DNA of 64,000 bases from Bin87 sp034423595. Its GTDB lineage: Bacteria > Chloroflexota > Dehalococcoidia > Lucifugimonadales > UBA3495. The notes beneath the pieces were generated by a model. That model was not told the DNA's origin. It worked only from the letters and a program-made list of their open reading frames with translations, and did not search any database. Positions 16,901-28,500 of the stretch are shown here, piece by piece. The translations under genes and the position numbers were made by a program. The stretch spans positions 2,666,001 to 2,730,000 of the forward strand of contig OZ242258.1 of assembly GCA_965207025.1 (NCBI GenBank), read 5' to 3'. Numbering within the stretch: position 1 is the first letter of the stretch; each line of letters begins with the position of its first letter.

Positions 16901-19900
16901 GATAGACCCGTAGTCCATGGGATATTGGCCTCCATAACCGGGGTTCCCCCGCACGCGCGGGGATAGACCGGGTAGGGCTTATGGATAGCTCCTGCCCTAC
17001 GTGGTTCCCCCGCACGCGCGGGGATAGACCCGCGCCGCCGCCGAAGCCCAAGCCGCAGAGGGTTCCCCCGCACGCGCGGGGATAGACCCCGGGACCTGCC
17101 TGACATCATCGCGGCGCTGCAGGTTCCCCCGCACGCGCGGGGATAGACCCCTCACGGCCCCCATCGCCGACGGCACGTCATGGGTTCCCCCGCACGCGCG
17201 GGGATAGACCGCCTGACCCCGCACATCCTCGTCTGCAAAACGGGGTTCCCCCGCACGCGCGGGGATAGACCCCGTGGGTAGCGGTACTGAGAGTTACATA
17301 GAGGGGTTCCCCCGCACGCGCGGGGATAGACCCCGCCGACGGCGGGGTATCAACCGGGGTATCAAGGTTCCCCCGCACGCGCGGGGATAGACCGGATGCA
17401 CAGGGAACGCAACATATCCCGTATATGGTTCCCCCGCACGCGCGGGGATAGACCGTGCGGGGGGATTTCCGGCCCTTGGGCGATGCCGGTTCCCCCGCAC
17501 GCGCGGGGATAGACCCGCCGGCGATTCCAACGACGCCTCGAAAAACGAGGTTCCCCCGCACGCGCGGGGATAGACCCAGGACGCCGACGCCGTGATCCGC
17601 GTCACCGGCGGTTCCCCCGCACGCGCGGGGATAGACCGCTCGCAGTTGGTCGTCCACCCGATGATGATGTGGTTCCCCCGCACGCGCGGGGATAGACCTC
17701 ACGTCGTCTTTGGCCCGGGCGTAGATACCGCGGTTCCCCCGCACGCGCGGGGATAGACCCCAGGCCACCGACGCCGTGCAGGTTCGGGTAATGGTTCCCC
17801 CGCACGCGCGGGGATAGACCCGTGAAAACGGAATCAGTACCCTCAAACACCGGGGTTCCCCCGCACGCGCGGGGATAGACCCCCTTTGCCGCGCGGGGTT
17901 CCGGCACGTACCCGGGTTCCCCCGCACGCGCGGGGATAGACCTGGCTTGCGCTCGGCATACCCCGATGCCATGGGGGTTCCCCCGCACGCGCGGGGATAG
18001 ACCGGCATTGTAGGGGGGGGACGTCATGACCAGGTCGGTTCCCCCGCACGCGCGGGGATAGACCTGGAGGATGCGCGGGAATGTTGTTTTACATCATGGT
18101 TCCCCCGCACGCGCGGGGATAGACCCGACTCGCCACTTTCACACAGTCTGGGCGGGCGGGTTCCCCCGCACGCGCGGGGATAGACCCGGAAAGCGGGTGG
18201 CAAAGCAATGAGCGCCGCCGGTTCCCCCGCACGCGCGGGGATAGACCCTCCGGAGGGGGGCGCATACACATGTCACTAGGGGTTCCCCCGCACGCGCGGG
18301 GATAGACCCACTACCTGGAAAAACTGACCGCCGGCGAGGCCGGTTCCCCCGCACGCGCGGGGATAGACCCATCACATCCGATGTCCATATGTCCGCCTGC
18401 ACGGTTCCCCCGCACGCGCGGGGATAGACCGCGCTCCAGGATGGACGGTGGTCAGACCTCATAGGTTCCCCCGCACGCGCGGGGATAGACCTATCGCGAC
18501 TACAGGAGCACATGGTAGCAGACGGGTTCCCCCGCACGCGCGGGGATAGACCCTCGACGCCTAGGAACCAAGTCCTTCCCGCCCCGGTTCCCCCGCACGC
18601 GCGGGGATAGACCCCGATCATTGATGGTCACACTAGCCTGGCGAACGGTTCCCCCGCACGCGCGGGGATAGACCGTATGTGACCAAATCGATCACTCAGG
18701 CACAAACGGTTCCCCCGCACGCGCGGGGATAGACCCTCAGGGCTTCGGGGACAGTCAGTCCGCCTAGCGGTTCCCCCGCACGCGCGGGGATAGACCGCTA
18801 CCATCATCGGAGGCGACGTGATTAGCGGGGGTTCCCCCGCACGCGCGGGGATAGACCCTTTGTGTTGCTTACGCGGCCCGCACACCGGGCGGTTCCCCCG
18901 CACGCGCGGGGATAGACCGGCAGCCAGGGCCCGACCGGACGACAGGGCCCCGGTTCCCCCGCACGCGCGGGGATAGACCGGTGACGAGGAGGCGGATGAG
19001 TGGGCTTCGCCCGGTTCCCCCGCACGCGCGGGGATAGACCGTCATTTCGCCTTCTCGCTCGCAGCAGGTGCAAGGTTCCCCCGCACGCGCGGGGATAGAC
19101 CCGTTTGACAGGCTCGACAAATCGGACAAAGTGAGGTTCCCCCGCACGCGCGGGGATAGACCGCTGTTGATGTCCGTGAGCCAGTAGCCGTGCTGGGTTC
19201 CCCCGCACGCGCGGGGATAGACCGTGATTTGAGGCCCCTGCACCGTCGTCTCCGTAGGTTCCCCCGCACGCGCGGGGATAGACCCCGCCACATGAGGTAA
19301 TCGTCTTCGGTGGCTCCGGTTCCCCCGCACGCGCGGGGATAGACCGGATGAACTCCACGCCCAGGAACCAGGTCCTTCGGTTCCCCCGCACGCGCGGGGA
19401 TAGACCCCTCGTACGCCCAGATCGCTCCCGGTGCCCAGGGGTTCCCCCGCACGCGCGGGGATAGACCCGCGCTGCGGGCCTGGAGCCGCGCCGCCGACTA
19501 GGTTCCCCCGCACGCGCGGGGATAGACCGTCGTGAGCGGGGCCGGAGTGATGGGGGCAGACGGTTCCCCCGCACGCGCGGGGATAGACCCCGCCACATCA
19601 GATAGTCGTCTTCGGTGGCTCCGGTTCCCCCGCACGCGCGGGGATAGACCCGCAGATGACGACAGTGCTGAGCTCGCTATACGGGTTCCCCCGCACGCGC
19701 GGGGATAGACCCTATTCCGGACACACTTCGCATACATCCAGCGAGGTTCCCCCGCACGCGCGGGGATAGACCCTCCGGCGGAGGGAGGATACACATGTCA
19801 CTAGGGGTTCCCCCGCACGCGCGGGGATAGACCGGCCCGGCGCACGCTGGGGTCAGTTTCCCCGGTGGTTCCCCCGCACGCGCGGGGATAGACCCGCCTC

Positions 19901-22900
19901 GCCGTCTTCGGGTGGATCCGGAGTGAGGGTTCCCCCGCACGCGCGGGGATAGACCGTCATCAGCGGGGCCGGAGTGATGGGGGCAGACGGTTCCCCCGCA
20001 CGCGCGGGGATAGACCGACGACTACCTAATGTGGAGGTTCAAGGGCTATGGTTCCCCCGCACGCGCGGGGATAGACCGTCGACCACCCGGAGACACCTAT
20101 CTGGGCCAGAGGTTCCCCCGCACGCGCGGGGATAGACCCGAAAGCCGGAGCGTTTTCCCGAACTCGACGACGGTTCCCCCGCACGCGCGGGGATAGACCC
20201 TCGGCGCCGTCATCGACCGGGCGCGGCGCGTCGGTTCCCCCGCACGCGCGGGGATAGACCAGGTCCGACCCGGCGGCACCGACTCGTCCAGGGGGTTCCC
20301 CCGCACGCGCGGGGATAGACCGGCCACAGACACGGCTTCGGTGGGCCTCACCAGGGTTCCCCCGCACGCGCGGGGATAGACCCAGGTCATCGCAGGCCGG
20401 CGACCTGGCCGACCTGGTTCCCCCGCACGCGCGGGGATAGACCCGTCTTCACGGGCGCGACCGCATGACGCCTGCAGGTTCCCCCGCACGCGCGGGGATA
20501 GACCCGTGGCCAGCGGGAAGTCGGGATGTGTTATGAGGGTTCCCCCGCACGCGCGGGGATAGACCCATACACCCGATCCGAGGCCAGCGGCGTCCCATGG
20601 TTCCCCCGCACGCGCGGGGATAGACCCGAGCCAGCCTCCGCCGCCTGCCCGTCGTTCAAGGTTCCCCCGCACGCGCGGGGATAGACCCATCGCGAAGGCG
20701 AACAGCGCTCCCACGGTGTAGGTTCCCCCGCACGCGCGGGGATAGACCCGCTTACGGCAGTGGTTCCGGTGGGAGCAGGCGGGTTCCCCCGCACGCGCGG
20801 GGATAGACCTTCACGGAGGAAGCCAAAGCGCGCCTGGGGCGGGGTTCCCCCGCACGCGCGGGGATAGACCCTCCGCGGCGCTCTTTTTGGATGTCGAGCG
20901 GGAGGTTCCCCCGCACGCGCGGGGATAGACCATCGCCTGTCGGAGAATCCCCGCTCCTCCGCCCGGTTCCCCCGCACGCGCGGGGATAGACCCGTGGCTC
21001 GATGGCAGCCCAGGCGACATGGTCGGGTTCCCCCGCACGCGCGGGGATAGACCCCGAGCGCGGGCTGGAATCTCGCATTGCCCAGTGGTTCCCCCGCACG
21101 CGCGGGGATAGACCCCGTATGGGCGTAAGCTGCGGTTCCCTGGCCCCGGTTCCCCCGCACGCGCGGGGATAGACCCTCGTTTGCCGCCTCGGTGAACCCA
21201 AGGCGCTCGGTTCCCCCGCACGCGCGGGGATAGACCTGATCGTGGACCAATTTTTGACGCTGCCCCCGCGGTTCCCCCGCACGCGCGGGGATAGACCTTA
21301 GACACTGGATCAGATTTGACGTCGGTTATTGGTTCCCCCGCACGCGCGGGGATAGACCGCTTTGTGGCCAGTTCGGGCGCCTACCAGTCCAGGTTCCCCC
21401 GCACGCGCGGGGATAGACCCCATTCCCAGGGAGCATCATGCGACGAGGAATTGGTTCCCCCGCACGCGCGGGGATAGACCGGTAGTGCGCGATCTGAATC
21501 CGCCGACGATCATGGTTCCCCCGCACGCGCGGGGATAGACCTTCGCATGGCTGCTGTCGCCGATGGTCCACCCTGGTTCCCCCGCACGCGCGGGGATAGA
21601 CCGGGGTCCGAGGTTCCGGGACCCGAGGGCGCGATGGTTCCCCCGCACGCGCGGGGATAGACCTGTGACGTCGGTGAGTTGCCGGACCGACGGCGGGGTT
21701 CCCCCGCACGCGCGGGGATAGACCTTCTGCCTATATACCCAAGAGGGCGGCAAAAGCGGTTCCCCCGCACGCGCGGGGATAGACCCTCCATCCTGACCGT
21801 TGCCGGTGATGGTCGATGGGTTCCCCCGCACGCGCGGGGATAGACCCGGCGCTCTGCGATTTCCAGGTTATCTTGTACAGGTTCCCCCGCACGCGCGGGG
21901 ATAGACCGATGATGGACAGATGAGGTACTTTGACCCAGGGGGTTCCCCCGCACGCGCGGGGATAGACCTCCAGCTAGCACATGAGGAGACACCAGATGAC
22001 GGGTTCCCCCGCACGCGCGGGGATAGACCGGATCCTGCGAAACCAAGGCCGGCGTCCGGTTTGGTTCCCCCGCACGCGCGGGGATAGACCCCAGGGCCGG
22101 CCCGCCAAGCATGGCCGACGCAGGGTTCCCCCGCACGCGCGGGGATAGACCCCCGGCTACGAAACCAAGCACGAAGACTTCGGTGGTTCCCCCGCACGCG
22201 CGGGGATAGACCGCCTCGCACTAGTCAGGGATGAACCCAACAAAGGGTTCCCCCGCACGCGCGGGGATAGACCGTTGGGACGAAGGTAGTGACTCGGCAG
22301 AGCCACGGTTCCCCCGCACGCGCGGGGATAGACCGATCGGCGTTCTCGGCCTCGCACATATCACACCGGTTCCCCCGCACGCGCGGGGATAGACCCTCGG
22401 TGGTCTGTCCGAAAATCTTCCTGATCATGGTTCCCCCGCACGCGCGGGGATAGACCCTTTGACAGCTCAGCTCAAGGGAGTCACCGGTGGGTTCCCCCGC
22501 ACGCGCGGGGATAGACCCGAGTTCTACGGTGGGAACCCGGACGACCGCGCGGTTCCCCCGCACGCGCGGGGATAGACCGTTTGAGTACACGTCACCTGAT
22601 ACCAGTGGCACGGTTCCCCCGCACGCGCGGGGATAGACCGTCACCGACGTGATCATCCCGCACCCGCAGACGGGTTCCCCCGCACGCGCGGGGATAGACC
22701 CCGCGGCGATTCGCTCCCTGCCCGCTTCCTATCGGTTCCCCCGCACGCGCGGGGATAGACCTAATGCCCTCCCCCCGTGATGCGCGTCAGCACGGGTTCC
22801 CCCGCACGCGCGGGGATAGACCCTCCCAGGGCATCGGCCCCTGGTCGGCGACACTGGTTCCCCCGCACGCGCGGGGATAGACCATGATGTAGGTCTGCCC

Positions 22901-25079
22901 CGCGCCCAGCGATTCGGGTTCCCCCGCACGCGCGGGGATAGACCCCTCGATGCTGTCATCTATCCCGTGCAGCACGTGGTTCCCCCGCACGCGCGGGGAT
23001 AGACCCAGCCCGACATCCGCGCCGTAAAGCATTTCCCGGGTTCCCCCGCACGCGCGGGGATAGACCATCCACCAGCCGACTGGCCGCGGACCTGCGCCGG
23101 GTTCCCCCGCACGCGCGGGGATAGACCCCGCGGCGATTCGCTCCCTGCCCGCTTCCTATCGGTTCCCCCGCACGCGCGGGGATAGACCCCGGCAGGACGT
23201 CACCCTGTACGCGCTGACCGGGGTTCCCCCGCACGCGCGGGGATAGACCGGCGTCGGCGATGGCCGTTTCGATGGCGAGGCGGGTTCCCCCGCACGCGCG
23301 GGGATAGACCCAAGACCGTGAGATTGAGCTCAACAAAACCTGTGGTTCCCCCGCACGCGCGGGGATAGACCCGTGCCCTGATATTCCGACGCGGCAGCCG
23401 AGGAGGTTCCCCCGCACGCGCGGGGATAGACCATAACCCTTCATTATTTCGGCAAGCGCTGCATTGGTTCCCCCGCACGCGCGGGGATAGACCGTCAGCG
23501 AGATTGCCATAATCGTGCGAGGGAAGGGTTCCCCCGCACGCGCGGGGATAGACCTTCCCAACGCAAAAGCCGCATCCATTATTGGAGGGTTCCCCCGCAC
23601 GCGCGGGGATAGACCCCCTCGATACGGGTAATGGAGCGCATCGAACTAGGTTCCCCCGCACGCGCGGGGATAGACCCCGTTCCTCCATATTCCTGAACGG
23701 GGCGGTGTCGGTTCCCCCGCACGCGCGGGGATAGACCCATTGCCCGGGCACAGGCGAACCGGAAGTACCGGGTTCCCCCGCACGCGCGGGGATAGACCAT
23801 TTGTAGTTGTTCGGGTCCGGGTGCCCCGTGGGGTTCCCCCGCACGCGCGGGGATAGACCCTGCCCGAGGCAACGGGGGGCATTGGCCCCTACGGTTCCCC
23901 CGCACGCGCGGGGATAGACCGCAGAGCAGTGTGCGGGCGGCGTAGCCGTCGTTGGTTCCCCCGCACGCGCGGGGATAGACCTTTGCCGCCTGGTTGTTGG
24001 CGGACTCCACCACCGGTTCCCCCGCACGCGCGGGGATAGACCCTGAGACACTACCAATCCCCTTCTGCTCCGAGCGGTTCCCCCGCACGCGCGGGGATAG
24101 AAGCTCCCACCGGCGCCGGCGGGACCATGTCGCCGGGGTTCCCCCGCACGCGCGGGGATAGAAGACCCGCATAGCCGCCATCAGGCCGGCCCCGGGCGGT
24201 TCCCCCGCACGCGCGGGGATAGACCCCTGCCAGGGCGCTTCCGCACGCGTCGCATCGTGGTTCCCCCGCACGCGCGGGGATAGACCCGTCGTGCCGGCGG
24301 GGATCTGCACAGTGTATTGGGTTCCCCCGCACGCGCGGGGATAGACCTTCGCAGCTGAGTTGGCGGCGATGTTGGCCAGGGGTTCCCCCGCACGCGCGGG
24401 GATAGACCCCGGGGGTTGACGCGCCGCCGCTCGGTGGGGTAGGTTCCCCCGCACGCGCGGGGATAGACCGCCATAGCATCGCCCCTGCTTGCAGGAAACG
24501 GCGGTTCCCCCGCACGCGCGGGGATAGACTAACCGAGCAAGGCGTTGCTGCGGAGCAAACAGCGGTTCCCCCGCACGCGCGGGGATAGACCCGGTGTAGT
24601 TGACGGAGCCGCTAGCGGGAACGGGGTTCCCCCGCACGCGCGGGGATAGACCTTTCGGTACTCACGCGCACCGGGGGCTGGTCGGGGTTCCCCCGCACGC
24701 GCGGGGATAGACCTTGAAGCTTCCGATTTTCCGGCTCCACGACGTGGGTTCCCCCGCACGCGCGGGGATAGACCTCCACAACCGGCGCGTCTATCCCCCG
24801 ACGTGACGGTTCCCCCGCACGCGCGGGGATAGACCGTTGGCACTGCGCTCCGCGTCCACGTCGCCGGCGGTTCCCCCGCACGCGCGGGGATAGACCCCGC
24901 CTGCATGTGGACGTTGCCCATGTCGCCGTGGTTCCCCCGCACGCGCGGGGATAGACCCCAGGGTGTCCACTCCCAGTTCTGCGCTTTCGCGGTTCCCCCG
25001 CACGCGCGGGGATAGACCTAGATGTGATCAGCCGGGAACAACGCTGCCCGCGGTTCCCCCGCACGCGCGGGGATAGACC
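13953..25079 (+). CRISPR. Type I-E CRISPR array, 183 repeats and 182 spacers
   Basis: The 28-base repeat begins GGTT, has the palindrome CCCCGCACGCGCGGGG and ends ATAGACC. It recurs every 61 bases with 33-base spacers from 13953 to the last copy at 25052. Phase checks show one deviation, a 30-base spacer at 17031-17060 (#51), giving 183 repeats. Variant repeats occur near the far end (24076 and 24137 end ATAGAAG; 24503 ends ATAGACT), so the cas2 side is the leader end, in agreement with crRNA orientation. Counting the first spacer base as the 29th repeat position would give the usual 29/32 division and an 8-base handle. Spacers #144 and #151 are identical; several others are near-identical variants. 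Confidence 0.99.
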
Positions 25080-25103
25080 TCAGTGGCAACGGGGCCAGTC
25101 TTG

Positions 25104-28016
25104 CTATTCAAGGTAACGGGCATTCGCGGGCCGTCGCTTGCCCCCATGTACTGACGGCTCTGCGCACCACTTGGCAGCCAAGCGTCGCACAGCCCGATAT
25201 ACCTCGCCGTCAAAGCCCAGCAGGTCGCAGACCACCCGCCTATCCAGCAGGGCACGGTCGGCGTCGGCGTCAGCCAGATAAGCAGGTTGCAACTCCAGCT
25301 CGCGGAACTCGTCGAATATCGCTTTGGCGGTATCCAACTGCGTTTCGCTAAGCCCACGGAAGTCAAAGACGGGGAGGGTTTCGGCGGAGCGAATGGTCAT
25401 ACTCGCCTTGCTGGATTGCTGCCGGCTTGAGTGCCACCAATGAGACAACAGCCCCAATGTACTATTGCCCCAGATGACAAAAGCATAGTCAAAGCGATCA
25501 TCTTGAAAAGTTACGTTGGGCCACACTCTGCCGCCCGCGGCTGGTTGACTGGTGAAGGCTACCGAAAGTGCTTGTGAGCCAAATGTGAAATCCCGGTTCA
25601 GATGTGCACGGCTGGCGGTGGTCCAGACCGTCGCTGCTTTCTCTTCCATGCCTTGCCGCACGCGCAGTTGCGAATCCGGCTCGCAAACGATCCGGGTTTC
25701 CTGCTTGGCGTTGTGGTTCCACAGGGCTGGATAGGTCGCCGTGGGACTGGGCGCCACCTTGTCGAAAGGACCTCGGGGCGCCGGGCCGGTGATGTCGCGG
25801 TCTACTAAACCAAGTTTGCCGATCTCACCCAAGGGCACGGCGGGCAGCGGCAAGGGGCTTGGCTGGCCCGGTAGCCACAACTTCGATTGTGTCATGGCGT
25901 GAGCGGTTTGAGCCAATGAGCCGTCCAACAGACGCACACCGCTCCAGTGGTCGTTATCAACCGGCCCGGCAAGCAACTCTCCTACGGATTCATCGCCTAT
26001 AGAGAGGGGAGAACCGCCATAGGGACCGTCGTCAATGCCGCGAGGATTCTGGATGCCTGCGACATTTCCGGCAAGGGCGGCTGCGTGTGCGAAACTCTGT
26101 GGTCGCCGGGTCAAGGAGGCGAACCGGGCCGGGACCGATTTCGGTCCTTCACCAGAGTTCTTGCGGGCCACCACCAGGCATTCGGCCATGCCGGTGTCGG
26201 AGGAAAAAGACATTTCGTTGCCGTTGGCGGCGATGCTGACGACTTCCAAATCCGAGTATTCCTGCGCCAGCAGTTGACGGAAGTCCTGCCACGATAGACC
26301 GGCAGCAGCGGACAGGGGTAGCACCAAGGCCAGAACGCCGCCTGGCTTGAGCTTCCGGTGGGCCAGCGCTGCAAACGCCGAGGCGATGCCCGCGTTGCCG
26401 TGGTAGCAGGTGTCCCTACCCAGTTGATTGATACGCTCGCCCATCGCGGTCTGGTCCGCTTCGGTTGCGTCAAAGGCGGCGAATGCCGGGTTGGTGACGT
26501 CGGCGTGGGCGCCCTCGTGGTTGGTGGCGCGGGTGAACGGCGGGTTCATGATCACCAGGTCAAACCCGGCGTCGGGGATGTCCACGTTGACCTGGGCGGC
26601 GGTCTCCTCACCGACACTGCCGGTGCGCAACGCCGGGTCGTTGGTGTTGAACAGCGTCATCACCTCCGAAGGCCGGAGCAATTCGAGGGAGCCGATCTTG
26701 ACGCTGCCGTCGCCCTGCCGACCGTAGGCCATGGTGTAGAGACGGGACTGGTTGAACCCAACGCTGGGTTGCATACCCGATAGAGTGGAGCCGGTGATGT
26801 GGATGGCCGAAGGCATCACGTCGCAGCCGTAGAGCACCTCCTCCATCATGACCTGGTGTAACTGCACCGGGGCGCCACCGGCATTGGCATGACGGGTGGC
26901 GACCTGTTCGTACACTGCCGACAGCAACGCTCCCGTGCCGCAGGCGAAGTCGCCGACACGCAACTTGCCGATGGCGAATGCGTCGCTCCAGTCCACGCCC
27001 TCCAGTTTGCTCATAGCCATCCGGGCCAGCAGCGCCGCCGACGCCGGGCGAGTGTAGAACGTGGCCAGGTACTTGCGGTCTGCGATGAGCCGCTGGAAGA
27101 TCTGGCCGGTCAGGTCGTGGGCGTGGTCCACGCCGGCGGCGTCGAAGTTTTGGGCCGTCTCCCGGAGTTCCGCCAGGATGCGGGCGGCATAGGCGTCCGG
27201 TAACTGGTTCAGAATATCGTGGGCGATGGCAAAGATGGCCCAGTAGTTGATGTCGAGTATTTCTTTCCAGGCGTCCAGGGTGGCGCTCTGGGGATTGGGA
27301 ACATCGGGACCGCACACCAGCCGCAGCGGTCTGATGCTGTCGTGCATTCCGGCAATGCGCTGGTGAAAAACAAGGGCGTTGGCCAGGATGGCGCCGGCCA
27401 TGCGCCGCGTCTGCGGAACGTCGGACATGCCCAGGAGCCTGGCGATTGCCAGCGTGATGTTGGGCCGGGTCTGCGCCATCTCACCCAGGATGTCGGCGGC
27501 TCGTTCAATTCCTTGCTGGAGGGCGTCCGCGGCGGCGTCCACGGCCTTCTGGGGAACGGATACCAGCCTGATGAGGTCGGCCAGGTCCGACACTCCCCCG
27601 CGCAGCCAACCGGATTCAGGAAAGCGGCCGCCGTCCTGGTACAACACTGCATAGGAAAGACGGGCACCGGTCAGCGCCTGCCGTAGGCTGTCGGCGAAAC
27701 GTACCGTGTCCGGGTAACGCAGGGCGATGGCCGCCTCGATGGGGTGAGTTTCTCCAATCACCGGAAGTCCTAGGCGTCCGGCGGCGTCGCCTTCGGCGGT
27801 TCCCAGCGCCTCGTACTCCGCTTCCACAACAACCGGGGCACGTCCCGGGGCGGTGATCAAGTTGTCCAACTGGAGACCAGGGCGGCCCGCCACCAGTTGG
27901 GTGTTTTCCGAACGCACCGAGCAGCCGAACAGCATCTCGCTCAGCAAGTCCCCAAGCTGGTTGTTGACGCTGGGTTCGCTGTGCCTGGGCTGTTGCATGG
28001 TCATGGCGAATACCAT
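25104..28016 (-). CDS. N6-adenine DNA methylase, large (type IIG/defence-like)
   Basis: 970 residues. SAM-binding motif I VGDFACGTGALL at 354-365 and catalytic NPPF at 491-494 identify a gamma-class N6-adenine methyltransferase. The ~330-residue N-terminus has D51 (LDNLITAP) and E65-A-E67 (VVVEAEYEA), a possible degenerate PD-(D/E)xK core, but Lys is replaced. The C-terminal ~350 residues may be a target-recognition region. So it may be a fused restriction-modification enzyme of type IIG kind or a methylase-only defence protein. It ends 24 bases from the last CRISPR repeat, convergent to it, and is the last gene of an operon with an XRE protein and a nucleotidyltransferase-like protein. ATGs at 28004 and 27998 are alternative starts. 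Confidence 0.8.
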   Translation of the reverse strand: MVFAMTMQQPRHSEPSVNNQLGDLLSEMLFGCSVRSENTQLVAGRPGLQLDNLITAPGRAPVVVEAEYEALGTAEGDAAGRLGLPVIGETHPIEAAIALRYPDTVRFADSLRQALTGARLSYAVLYQDGGRFPESGWLRGGVSDLADLIRLVSVPQKAVDAAADALQQGIERAADILGEMAQTRPNITLAIARLLGMSDVPQTRRMAGAILANALVFHQRIAGMHDSIRPLRLVCGPDVPNPQSATLDAWKEILDINYWAIFAIAHDILNQLPDAYAARILAELRETAQNFDAAGVDHAHDLTGQIFQRLIADRKYLATFYTRPASAALLARMAMSKLEGVDWSDAFAIGKLRVGDFACGTGALLSAVYEQVATRHANAGGAPVQLHQVMMEEVLYGCDVMPSAIHITGSTLSGMQPSVGFNQSRLYTMAYGRQGDGSVKIGSLELLRPSEVMTLFNTNDPALRTGSVGEETAAQVNVDIPDAGFDLVIMNPPFTRATNHEGAHADVTNPAFAAFDATEADQTAMGERINQLGRDTCYHGNAGIASAFAALAHRKLKPGGVLALVLPLSAAAGLSWQDFRQLLAQEYSDLEVVSIAANGNEMSFSSDTGMAECLVVARKNSGEGPKSVPARFASLTRRPQSFAHAAALAGNVAGIQNPRGIDDGPYGGSPLSIGDESVGELLAGPVDNDHWSGVRLLDGSLAQTAHAMTQSKLWLPGQPSPLPLPAVPLGEIGKLGLVDRDITGPAPRGPFDKVAPSPTATYPALWNHNAKQETRIVCEPDSQLRVRQGMEEKAATVWTTASRAHLNRDFTFGSQALSVAFTSQPAAGGRVWPNVTFQDDRFDYAFVIWGNSTLGLLSHWWHSSRQQSSKASMTIRSAETLPVFDFRGLSETQLDTAKAIFDEFRELELQPAYLADADADRALLDRRVVCDLLGFDGEVYRAVRRLAAKWCAEPSVHGGKRRPANARYLE

Positions 28017-28029
28017 TGAATGTTCTGGA

Positions 28030-28500
28030 TCAACGGCCTTGGAAACTCAAATCCGACAAATCGGATGAACGCGTTCCCGCCTCTGATGCCGGCCCCTCGA
28101 CTGCCGTGCCCAATGCGCTGGCTACTTCCATGATCCTGGCCAGATTAGCGGCGGCGTAGTCAGTGGCCTCGTACCGCTGAATCTGCTGCTCCTTCAGCCC
28201 CACCCTTTCGGCCAAGTCCCTCTGGCTCAAACCCGTGGCGATCCTTGCCTTGATGAGCACCGAAGGGACTTCGCTCACTGCCTTGAGAGACTCCATGGGG
28301 AAATCTCCGGACTTGAGGGATTCGTACTCGCGCAACTCATTCTCCAAATCCCTCAGTTGACTTCTAAGCGCGTCCTCCTGAGCCTGGGCAATCACCGGGT
28401 GTAGTTCAGGATCCGGGAGTTGCCGAAGCTTTTCCAAGGCATCGGAGAACCTGGCTGCCTGCGCCTTGGTTATCCGGTATTGCCGTTCGTTCTTGATCAT
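28030..28500 (-). CDS. XRE-family helix-turn-helix regulator, probable antitoxin
   Basis: 156 residues. A helical N-terminus rich in charge (residues ~15-75) is followed by an XRE-type HTH at ~85-140: ARIATGLSQRDLAERVGLKEQQIQRYE, then NLARIMEVASALG. Its start overlaps the end of the preceding gene by 4 bases (ATGA), typical of toxin-antitoxin pairs. The methylase starts 13 bases after its stop. It probably binds the nucleotidyltransferase-like protein and represses the operon; this is inferred from arrangement. Confidence 0.8.
   Translation of the reverse strand: MIKNERQYRITKAQAARFSDALEKLRQLPDPELHPVIAQAQEDALRSQLRDLENELREYESLKSGDFPMESLKAVSEVPSVLIKARIATGLSQRDLAERVGLKEQQIQRYEATDYAAANLARIMEVASALGTAVEGPASEAGTRSSDLSDLSFQGR

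Noticed and set aside
13990..25366. Dozens of minus-strand reading frames with repeating LSPRVRGN / SIPARAGEP / VYPRACGGT peptides
   Set aside because: They are translations of the CRISPR repeat in three frames; the 61-base period rotates the frame at every unit.
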